Source: Pontibacter sp. G13 (GTDB taxonomy: Bacteria; Bacteroidota; Bacteroidia; J057). From it: DNA of 64,000 bases. The notes beneath the pieces are model-generated. The model had not been told where the DNA came from, ran no database searches, and was given only the letters and a program-made list of their open reading frames with translations. The stretch lies in assembly GCF_031851795.1 (NCBI RefSeq), contig NZ_CP134696.1:4794501-4858500 (forward strand), in the 5' to 3' direction. Of the stretch, positions 42,860-50,792 are shown one piece after another. Position numbers and translations under genes: made by a program. The stretch's first letter is position 1; the number at the start of each line of letters is the position of its first letter.

Positions 42860-44515
42860 TTAACGTAATTGAATCATTTGTTGATGGTTTTGACTGCCAT
42901 TGCTGGCGCGGAGTAGGTATGTCCCGGCATCAATGCCTTCCAACTGAAGCGTAGCATTTCCGAGATTGGAGAGATCCGTTCGAGCAACCAATCGGCCAGA
43001 TAGATCCCAAATGGTTACTTCGGTAGATCGATGTTCGTCCCATCCGGTGATGCTCACATGCAGGGGGCCATTGGAAGGATTGGGGTAGACTTGGACATCT
43101 TCACGATGAGACACAGCGGCAATTTCCACGATGGAGGAGTAGGAGAATTGGCCATCCATATCTACCTGCTTCACTCGGTATTGGATCGCAGCTGGTCCAG
43201 GGTGAAAGTCATGGAATTGGTAGTAGTTGAGGGTTTGGGGATGCGGATGGGCAGCCAGTTTTCCCAGTGAGATGAATTCCCCAGTCTCCGATCTTTTCTC
43301 AATCACAAAGTGGGAATTGTTGATTTCGTCAGTAGTGGTCCATTCGATGCGAGATTGGGTGCCTTCGCGAGTAGCCTCGATGCCCAGCCAAGTGAGGGGG
43401 AGTGTTCTCTCTACCTCGATTTCAACGAAAGTCGTCGGATCGTTTTGGGAATTGAACATGGTCTGAATCCAGCTGGAATCCAAGGTGGTCTGGTAAAAGG
43501 ATACTTCATCGATGGCTCCTCGAAAGTAGTTATCTACACGTCCAATCCAGCGCATCCGGGAATTGGTGGGAGAAAGTCCGGCATAGCGAGTGTCGTTGTA
43601 GACTTCTTTGCCATCTACATAGAGGCGATAGTTGGTCCCATCAAATGTGCTGGTCAGCAGGTGCCAAGTGTCTTCATTGTTGGAGATGACCGAATCGGGT
43701 GTGATCCAAGAGCGCCAAGCGGTTCCATCGCCGAATCCTCCGTGGATTCTGTTTTGCTCCCTTACCCAAAGCGAAGGAGAACGTCTTGTGGTAGAGCCAC
43801 GTTGGTTGCCGAGGATTCCATGAAATTGGTTGTTGACTTGCGCTGATTTGATCCATACTGACAGGGTGAAAGAGTCTTCAAGGACGATATTCCCGCCGAT
43901 CTGGAAATAGTCGTTGGAGCCATCAAAGTAGTTGGCATAGCCGATGATCCCTTCCACTCTGTTGGCACTGGTCATCCCTCCATTGGCCACTCCATCTGCT
44001 CCCATCCCTGTAACATCTGTGAGATCCTCGACGCTTGGATCGGCATCCATGTGCCAACGACCTACATTGTCCTCGATCCAGAGATCGGAACCAGAAGGGT
44101 CATCCGTGATGGTGGGGTTGCCATATTGAAGGTAGATCTCAGTATCCTCGGTGGCGGAGATATTGGGAACTTGAACCCATGCTACCAGTTCGCCAGTGGT
44201 GGCATCATAGCGCTCGATTTGAACTGGAAGCACCACTCCATTTGAATCGACAAACTGGATATCGTATCCATTGGGGTTTTGGAGTCTTCCTCCGTTGCTT
44301 GCTGTCCGAAGTTCTGGAATGACCCGGTTGATCAGCAAAGGAAAGTTCAAGAGCGGATCAGTACCGGGAACTTGATTCTCTTGGATGGTGATGGTTTTGG
44401 AATAGAGAAATGCTGATGATATTCCCGTTGGGGCGGCTTTTAAACAGGTTGTACTGACAAATTGGATGGTGATGTATGCAGTGAGTGTAAGCAGTGAATT
44501 CCAGTAAGTTTTCAT
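42860..44515 (-). CDS. Secreted DUF2341/LamG protein with T9SS sorting domain
   Basis: A 551-residue protein, started at the ATG of MKTYWNSLLTLTAYI, which begins a signal peptide; the upstream frame starts only with TTG. A DUF2341-like region covers residues about 35-150 (RVIPELRTASNGG, IERYDATTGELVAWVQVP). A concanavalin/LamG-like domain covers about 170-360 (YANYFDGSNDYFQIGG, WHLLTSTFDGTNYRLYVDG). A fibronectin-like stretch leads to a T9SS sorting domain (VQVYPNPSNGPLHVSI to IDAGTYLLRA). The surface protein may bind carbohydrate. Its whole length parallels the C-terminal half of the next gene. Confidence 0.85.
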   Translation of the reverse strand: MKTYWNSLLTLTAYITIQFVSTTCLKAAPTGISSAFLYSKTITIQENQVPGTDPLLNFPLLINRVIPELRTASNGGRLQNPNGYDIQFVDSNGVVLPVQIERYDATTGELVAWVQVPNISATEDTEIYLQYGNPTITDDPSGSDLWIEDNVGRWHMDADPSVEDLTDVTGMGADGVANGGMTSANRVEGIIGYANYFDGSNDYFQIGGNIVLEDSFTLSVWIKSAQVNNQFHGILGNQRGSTTRRSPSLWVREQNRIHGGFGDGTAWRSWITPDSVISNNEDTWHLLTSTFDGTNYRLYVDGKEVYNDTRYAGLSPTNSRMRWIGRVDNYFRGAIDEVSFYQTTLDSSWIQTMFNSQNDPTTFVEIEVERTLPLTWLGIEATREGTQSRIEWTTTDEINNSHFVIEKRSETGEFISLGKLAAHPHPQTLNYYQFHDFHPGPAAIQYRVKQVDMDGQFSYSSIVEIAAVSHREDVQVYPNPSNGPLHVSITGWDEHRSTEVTIWDLSGRLVARTDLSNLGNATLQLEGIDAGTYLLRASNGSQNHQQMIQLR

Positions 44516-44742
44516 GGCAACTAGATGGTAATCAGTGAAAGACAAGCGTTTTGTGATGATGTAAGCAATGTCGAAAAAATGTAATAAACATTTATTGTAA
44601 TTTACATGAAATGGCAAAATGTGGTCGGAATGGCTCCTTGGGGAGGATGAATGGAAGTAAGGTAAATGCTGGAATCAGCCAAACATCTCACCATCGTGTA
44701 AGAAACGGTGGGGAGGGATCCAAAAGGGGAACGTAAGAAAAA

Positions 44743-44770
44743 CGCCCAGCAGCACAAAGGCTGCCGGGCG
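44743..44770 (-). terminator. Terminator of the sugar-dehydrogenase-like T9SS gene
   Basis: CGCCCAGCAGC and GCTGCCGGGCG form an 11-position stem with one mismatch. On the minus strand it is followed by TTTTTCTTAC, 36 bases after the stop codon of the 1433-residue protein. Confidence 0.75.
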
Positions 44771-44805
44771 CACCAAGATGAAATTGAGAAATGATAACTC
44801 CCAGA

Positions 44806-47800
44806 TCAATGTACAATCTGTATGCTCTGCTGGTGAGTCTGGTGATCGCTCTCAATCAGGAGGAGATAGATGCCTGATGCGAGTTGATCCACGGGTAGAC
44901 TGACCGATTGGCGGGGAGTCCCAGCCAAATGTTGATGCAAGACTGTCTGCCCTTGGCTATTGAGCAATCGAATGCGCTCGATACCTGTCGGGTGGATCGT
45001 TTCCTGCATAGAAATGTGTAAGGTGTTTGTCGCGGGGTTTGGACCGATAGAAAATAGGGCTTGTGGTGCCGCGCGGGTGATTTCCACCATCGGCGAATAG
45101 CTAAATGCACCGTCTATGTCGATTTGCTTAATTCGGTAGTACTGGGTGCCAAAATCGAGTGCCGGATCTGTGACTTCGTAGTGGTGGTATGTTCCGGGAT
45201 TCCGGTCTGCCTCCATCGTGGAGATGATCTGGAAGTCTACGGCATCGAAGGATTTTTCCACTTCGAATCGCTCATTGTGGACTTCAGAGGCAGTTGTCCA
45301 TCGAATCTGACCTTGTTGGCCTACTTGCTCTGCGGTAACGGAAATCCATTCTACCGGGAGTGTCGCGACAGTTCCCAAGGTGTAGAAGGTCTCCGGCGAA
45401 GCTTGGTTTCGATATTCAGTCAAGATCCAGTCAGCATCATGTGGCGAGCTGCACACCGATACTTCATCGATACCGCCTTGGAAATAGTTGTCAACGCGTC
45501 CGATATACCGGAAGTTGGTGGCTGTTGGGATATATCCAGCCTGACCTGTGGAGTTGTAGACTTGGAGCCCATCGATGTACAGGGTGTAGTTGGTGCCATC
45601 GAACGTACTCACGACATAGTGCCAGATCCCTTCGCCGTCTGTCATGACAGAATCGGGCGTAATCCAAGAACGCCATCCGGAGCCATCCCCAAATCCTCCG
45701 TGAATTCGGTTGTACTGGCGCATCCATAGAGAAGGCGCACGTTGGTTGGTTCCGCCAGAGCTATTGCCCATGAACCCATGCCAGCTGTCGTCGGCTTGTT
45801 CTGATCTGATCCATGCCGATAGGGTGAATACGCCGCCGGGGATGAGATTGCCGCTGATTTCGTAGTAATCATCTGAGCCGTCGAAATAGCTTGCATAACC
45901 AATGGGCCCTTCGATTCGATCGGCGTTGGTCATGCCTCCATTGGCGGTACCATCAAATCCATTCGCAGTGCCATCTCCCAACTGGGGACCTGCGAGCCCT
46001 GCGTCGCCGTCCATGTGCCAGCGACCCTGATAGCAGCTGTTCCAAGTAGTGGCGCTGGCGAGACTACCGGTGGCGGAGGCATTGCCGAATAGAATCCGAA
46101 TCTCCGTGTCTTGGATATATGATAAAACGGGGATACGTACCCAGCCGATCCATTCTCCAATCGTGGGATCGTACCTTTCTGTCTGGAAACTGAGGCTTCC
46201 CCCAACTGAATCGACAAAGGCAATATCAAACCCTGCCATGCTGGAGACATTACCTCCGTAGCTGGTGTGTCGCAGTTCCGGAATGGTATCCTTGATCAGG
46301 ACCGGGAAATCCATGAGGTCTGCACTACCACTCACTTCAGATGCATGAATGGTGATGGTGCGTGCAAAGGTGAATGAACCCAAGATCGATTCCGTATCAA
46401 ACTCCATGGTATCAGTGAAGGCATCCACCGAAAGCGGCTGACCATCGTCCCCAAAAAGCGTGGCAATCAATACATGTGAGCCTACTGGAACCGTCAAGAA
46501 TTGAGCACTGCCATCAAAGATGAATTCAGAAATAGAATCGCCATCCAGCTCGATCAGTACATGGTGCACGGAATCGGTGTTGCCGGTAAGGGAGTAACTC
46601 ACCGAAATATCCGTCAAGGTCAAAACCGCTCCTTCCACTGGATCTGTAATGCTCAATGCAGGTGCGGGAAGCTCAGACAAGTACACAAAGGTCTCTTGAG
46701 AAACGTCCCCACCTGTGGAATCTGCAATGGTGTAGGATAGGGTATCGCCATTGGAGGCAATGCCATTGTGTTGGTAGTGAATCGTTCCATCCGTGAGATT
46801 GGGAGTGGCTATGCCCGCATTTGGACTCTGGATAATGGTCAATGTCGCTGGATCGTAACCATCCAAGATGATGTCATTGGACAGTACATCCAAGGTCCGG
46901 GACATGCCCACGATATATTCGCCATGATCTTCCTCGCCGTACGGAATGTCGCACCTTGGGTACAAATCCTTGTACGTGGAGCTGGAAAGTCCTTCTGGAT
47001 CGGTGATGGTGAAATTGACTCGCCACCAGTAGGTGTCCGACTCGCAGCCAATGGGGTCCAGGCTCACGGTGGAGGACGAATCGTAAATGACTGGGTCTGG
47101 GTGATTGTGGTCGTTGTGGTAGAGGACTGATTGCCATTCCCAAGTGAGATTGGCGTTGAGGTGTTCCAGATCGATGATGGTGGCCTCCAACGGAACCAGC
47201 TTTGGGGCCAACAGGGTGTAATCCGTGGCAGTATCCAAAGAGGTCCACACAATCGAAGGAGGGGTGTTATTCAGGTAAATGTCCAGTGTGGTAATCGCCG
47301 CGAGACCGCCGGTATCGGTGACTGTCAAGGTCACCGTGAAGGTCTCGGGGATAGCTCCAGCGGCATTGAATGTGTGGCTAGGCGTTGGGCCTGTATCGCT
47401 ATTCCCATCCCCAAAATTCCAGCTGTAGGTCAAGGCAGCTCCTTCTGGGTCGCTGGAACTTGTTCCGTCAAAATTCACTGTCAAAGAGGCGGATGGCGCA
47501 TAGATCGTATCGGCAGCAGCCACGGCCACGGGTTTCTGATTGCCGGTAGGGCTGTAGGTGAATCTTCGGACTTTGGTGGAATAGGCGATGTAGTAGATGT
47601 CGCCAGAGATAGGATGCGATTCCAGATAGACGATCGGATCGAGATTCGCTGCGAAATCCATGATGCTGTCCGGCTGGTTGTCCGAGTTGAAATCGAATCC
47701 TCTGATCCATTTCTTCCCGTAATCTGCATGGAAATACCGCCCTTGATATTGAGATGGATAGCTCGTGCCTGTGTAGAATGCACCGCCGATGGAGCAGTTT

Positions 47801-49107
47801 CCATTGAAGGAAGGCCCCGGAACAGGACCAGCACCGACGGTAGAGGTGACTCCGTCAATGGATGCGTATACTGTCCCATTTCTCCAATCTACCGCAGGTT
47901 TACGATGAGCAAATAGATCGTAGACCGTACTGTCAATCTCATTGCCGGGAGAACAGGGGTCTGAAAAAATCGGTTGAGCGCCTCCTGAATATTGCTTGAT
48001 CAGGTCGGTGAATTTGTAGTAAGGCTGGGTGCAGCCTCCAGAAGTCGGCGCATATTGATGGTAGGGGCTTGCATTGAAGTAGTCGTTTCGCTGGTCCATA
48101 CCTTCGTAGGCAGGCCACCCAAAATTCTGGGCAGGACCATCACATACATCCAGTTCCTCTTTTCCGTTCCAACCTACATCGCCAATGTAGATGACGCCGG
48201 GATCTCCATCGGATTCGTAGTGGCTTCCGGTATTGGGCTTGAGCGTCATTCGGCTGGGATTTCGTAGTCCCAACGCCCACACCCGAGAGGGATTGCTCCG
48301 GGGATTGGCTGGTTCGTAGAAGGGATTCGAAGCGATTCCATCTCCTGTGGCTGGATCGATCCGGATGATCTTTCCATTGAGGCTTTCCAGCATTTGGGAT
48401 CGATAGGCCCCCACATCCATTTGCGTATTGATGATGCCATCTGCCAATGCCTGCACGGCGTAGCTATTCCCGACAGAACCTCCAGCATCCACGGCCTGAT
48501 AACTCGCACCATCACCACAGGCAGCCAGCAAGGTGCCATCCGTTCCAAAAACCAAGGTCCCGATTCCATGTGATGAATGGACGATGGGAAAACCCGTGCT
48601 GGCGGTTTCGCCCACGAGGACTACCCGGCTGTTGTAATCCACCGTGGCGATGGCCGGATCTTGAGGATCAGTGACGGTGTATCGGACAATTCTGCCGATC
48701 GTGGCACTACCGTTTTCCGTAGCGTTGGGGTTGTAGGAAGGCGTACCGTAGTAGAGAAGATGGTGGCGGTCCACCACATACATGCAGTAAATATATCCTG
48801 TGGAGTAGTAGTTGGGATCTAGTGCAAACCCCAAGAAACCATGATCGCCGAAGTTGCCTACTTCTTCCTGAATGTTGAGGAGGGGAGCAGCGCGTCTGAC
48901 GCTATCCTGAACGATGTGAACTTGACCTCGTTTTTCCCAGACGTACAGGACACCATCTTGGTCGAATGTGATCCCCACTGCCTGATTCCATCCGTCGAAG
49001 TATAGTTCATCCGTAAAGCCCGTCGGCTGGGCCATGATGCCCCCTGAAAACCATAGACATAGCATGAGACTAGCCCATCGCAATGTCTCGCGAATCGTGT
49101 AAGTCAT
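44806..49107 (-). CDS. Large secreted PQQ-type sugar dehydrogenase / PKD / LamG protein with T9SS sorting domain
   Basis: A 1433-residue protein with a signal peptide (ending GGIMAQ). Residues about 30-490 form a glucose/sorbosone dehydrogenase-like six-bladed propeller (NFGDHGFLGFALDPNYYSTG, VWALGLRNPSRMTL, IGDVGWNGKEELDVC). A PKD domain follows at about 520-605 (SSDPEGAALTYSWNFGDG), then Ig/cadherin-like modules at about 605-860. A DUF2341-like region (about 895-1010), a LamG-like domain (about 1030-1220) and a T9SS sorting domain (SIGPNPATNTLHISM to end) complete it. It may oxidise sugars at the cell surface. The C-terminal 540 residues are paralogous to the neighbour at 42860. Confidence 0.88.
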   Translation of the reverse strand: MTYTIRETLRWASLMLCLWFSGGIMAQPTGFTDELYFDGWNQAVGITFDQDGVLYVWEKRGQVHIVQDSVRRAAPLLNIQEEVGNFGDHGFLGFALDPNYYSTGYIYCMYVVDRHHLLYYGTPSYNPNATENGSATIGRIVRYTVTDPQDPAIATVDYNSRVVLVGETASTGFPIVHSSHGIGTLVFGTDGTLLAACGDGASYQAVDAGGSVGNSYAVQALADGIINTQMDVGAYRSQMLESLNGKIIRIDPATGDGIASNPFYEPANPRSNPSRVWALGLRNPSRMTLKPNTGSHYESDGDPGVIYIGDVGWNGKEELDVCDGPAQNFGWPAYEGMDQRNDYFNASPYHQYAPTSGGCTQPYYKFTDLIKQYSGGAQPIFSDPCSPGNEIDSTVYDLFAHRKPAVDWRNGTVYASIDGVTSTVGAGPVPGPSFNGNCSIGGAFYTGTSYPSQYQGRYFHADYGKKWIRGFDFNSDNQPDSIMDFAANLDPIVYLESHPISGDIYYIAYSTKVRRFTYSPTGNQKPVAVAAADTIYAPSASLTVNFDGTSSSDPEGAALTYSWNFGDGNSDTGPTPSHTFNAAGAIPETFTVTLTVTDTGGLAAITTLDIYLNNTPPSIVWTSLDTATDYTLLAPKLVPLEATIIDLEHLNANLTWEWQSVLYHNDHNHPDPVIYDSSSTVSLDPIGCESDTYWWRVNFTITDPEGLSSSTYKDLYPRCDIPYGEEDHGEYIVGMSRTLDVLSNDIILDGYDPATLTIIQSPNAGIATPNLTDGTIHYQHNGIASNGDTLSYTIADSTGGDVSQETFVYLSELPAPALSITDPVEGAVLTLTDISVSYSLTGNTDSVHHVLIELDGDSISEFIFDGSAQFLTVPVGSHVLIATLFGDDGQPLSVDAFTDTMEFDTESILGSFTFARTITIHASEVSGSADLMDFPVLIKDTIPELRHTSYGGNVSSMAGFDIAFVDSVGGSLSFQTERYDPTIGEWIGWVRIPVLSYIQDTEIRILFGNASATGSLASATTWNSCYQGRWHMDGDAGLAGPQLGDGTANGFDGTANGGMTNADRIEGPIGYASYFDGSDDYYEISGNLIPGGVFTLSAWIRSEQADDSWHGFMGNSSGGTNQRAPSLWMRQYNRIHGGFGDGSGWRSWITPDSVMTDGEGIWHYVVSTFDGTNYTLYIDGLQVYNSTGQAGYIPTATNFRYIGRVDNYFQGGIDEVSVCSSPHDADWILTEYRNQASPETFYTLGTVATLPVEWISVTAEQVGQQGQIRWTTASEVHNERFEVEKSFDAVDFQIISTMEADRNPGTYHHYEVTDPALDFGTQYYRIKQIDIDGAFSYSPMVEITRAAPQALFSIGPNPATNTLHISMQETIHPTGIERIRLLNSQGQTVLHQHLAGTPRQSVSLPVDQLASGIYLLLIESDHQTHQQSIQIVH

Positions 49108-49283
49108 GTAATGGTCGGTAAATGTTGGAGAAGAGAGGTGCTAATCTGGATGGTAAGAAATATCGGAAAAATGGAACCAGATCGGAAGGGGATCACTCGT
49201 ATCGGCAATTCATTGATTATCAGTTGCAGTATTGCATGGATGAATGGTTGTTAGATTTTGGACATTGGCTTACCGAAAACGAA

Positions 49284-49314
49284 AATGCCCCCCGCATTAG
49301 ATGCGAGAGGCATT
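49284..49314 (-). terminator. Terminator of the prohibitin gene
   Basis: AATGCCCCCCGCAT and ATGCGAGAGGCATT form a 14-position stem with internal mismatches. On the minus strand it is followed by TTCGTTTTC, downstream of the stop codon at 49345. Confidence 0.55.
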
Positions 49315-49344
49315 GGCCAGTTTTTTGATCAATGGTGCGAGTTC

Positions 49345-50166
49345 TTAGTTGCCACCCAAAATCAAGGGCAATCCGGAATCTCCACCTCCGACGAGGACGA
49401 CTTTGCTGTTGGGCGAATTCGCCAACTCCTTGGTCGCCTCGATTCCTTGCCATTTCAGCAATTGTTGGGAAAGACTCTGAGAGACAATTTTCTGGTACTC
49501 ACGGATACCTTCCGCCTCGATTCGCTTTCGCTCGGCTTCCTTGACCTCCTTCTCGATCAGGGAGTTGTATTTCTGAGATTCCTGTTTGGCCTGGAGCTTG
49601 GACTCGATCGCTTGGCGAATGGTCTCGGGGAGAACCACATTGCGGAGTCGGACCGCATCCACGTCGATGAAGTGCCTGGACAGCGAGGCTTCCGTGCGGA
49701 CTTCGATCTCGTTTTGGATGGAGTCGCGGCGACCTTTATACAGTTCTTCGGGGTCGTACTTTCCGATGACTTCTCGGACGACCGCTCGGATCTCAGGCAC
49801 GATGATCCGATCTGCATAGTTGAGACCCACCGTGTTGTGGAGTTGCGGCAGATTATCTTCTTCGGGACGATACAGGAGGGTGAGGTCCAATTTGATCGTC
49901 ATCCCCTCGGTCGTCAGGACTTCCAATTCCTGCAAGGAGAGCTCTTGAATTCGGACATTGTACGGGATCATCTCGTTCCAAGGCGCAATCACGTGAAAGC
50001 CCTGGCTATAGACGTTTTCGAAGTCGAGGCCGCCATTGAATTTGCGGAAGAGGACGCCTTTTTGCCCTGCCTCGATCGTGATGAATGAACCGGAGGCGAT
50101 CAGGAGTAGGAACAGGAAGCCTACAAAGATCAGCGCTACAGTGGATATGACGCGAGATTTATTCAT
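49345..50166 (-). CDS. Prohibitin-family (SPFH) membrane protein
   Basis: A 273-residue protein with one N-terminal membrane segment (residues 8-30). The prohibitin-type SPFH domain (about 30-200) has AGQKGVLFRKFNGGL, PEIRAVVREVIGKYDPEELY and LSRHFIDVDAVRLRNVVLP. A coiled coil follows at about 190-235 (KQESQKYNSLIEKEVKEAER), with a Gly-rich C-terminus. It probably forms membrane rings that modulate proteases, as prohibitins and HflKC do. It is distinct in sequence from the SPFH protein at 17022. It is divergent from the XrtN operon, with a repeat-family copy between them. Confidence 0.9.
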   Translation of the reverse strand: MNKSRVISTVALIFVGFLFLLLIASGSFITIEAGQKGVLFRKFNGGLDFENVYSQGFHVIAPWNEMIPYNVRIQELSLQELEVLTTEGMTIKLDLTLLYRPEEDNLPQLHNTVGLNYADRIIVPEIRAVVREVIGKYDPEELYKGRRDSIQNEIEVRTEASLSRHFIDVDAVRLRNVVLPETIRQAIESKLQAKQESQKYNSLIEKEVKEAERKRIEAEGIREYQKIVSQSLSQQLLKWQGIEATKELANSPNSKVVLVGGGDSGLPLILGGN

Positions 50167-50313
50167 GTTTGTTAGGTTAGGTCGAGATGGGAAATGCTTG
50201 AGTCCGTGGAATGATCAATTTACGGTTCCATCGCGAATTTGTGAAGAAAAGTTTCCAGACGAAAAGGATCGAAGTATTTCACTGGAGTTTGATCAGATTC
50301 TGGAGATAGGGGA

Positions 50314-50542
50314 GGGCGTGCCCCCGCGGGCCTAGGAGTCTTGTTCTCTCTGGACAGACTTGCGCTGGGGTCAGGCTGATCCACGGGCTCGCGGGGCTCC
50401 GTCCTCGGAATAGTGATTCTGGACTTGGATATCTGGCTTTTCCTCCTCCCAAATCTCACAATCATCCGTCTGTTCTCTTCCTCGGACTGCTCCTGACGTC
50501 GCACCGTTCCCATCCTTCACGCCCGCACTAGCCATCCGCACC
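50314..50542 (-). repeat. Dispersed intergenic repeat, copy 6 (reverse orientation)
   Basis: It begins GGGCGTGCCCCCGCGGGCC. Ordered blocks are GGGGTCAGGCTGATCCACGG, GCTCCGTCCTCGG, CGGACTGCTCCTGACGTCGC, CCGTTCCCATCC and CTAGCCATCCGCACC. These are the reverse complement of copies 2, 5 and 7. It lies in the divergent gap between the prohibitin and XrtN-system genes. Confidence 0.75.
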
Positions 50543-50617
50543 TTTCTGGCGATTCCGCTTGGGGGATTTCCTCCTCCCGATCACTTTTTTCTCGGATCAA
50601 CTGAAACCTTTCGGAGA

Positions 50618-50660
50618 GGTAGGAGTAATGTTCTACCAATTACTTTGTATTGCAAAGTAA
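50618..50660 (+). promoter_or_regulatory. Palindromic leader of the XrtN-system operon
   Basis: A 5-bp hairpin (GGTAG/CTACC, 50618-50637) is followed by a perfect 8-bp one (TTACTTTG, TATTG loop, CAAAGTAA, 50640-50660). Both lie 130-175 bases before the VIT gene start. They may be operator sites or part of a structured leader. The rest of the gap to 50792 shows no gene. Confidence 0.4.
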
Positions 50661-50792
50661 ATTGTGCTATTTGTTCGTGTGGCGAGCGGGAGGGAAGTTC
50701 CACTTCTCTTCCGTAAGTGCCGAGAGAAACTTTTTGGCCTGTTTAGACAATGCGATTTTTGGTAATCTGTTGATCCTAAATTCTTTCACGCT

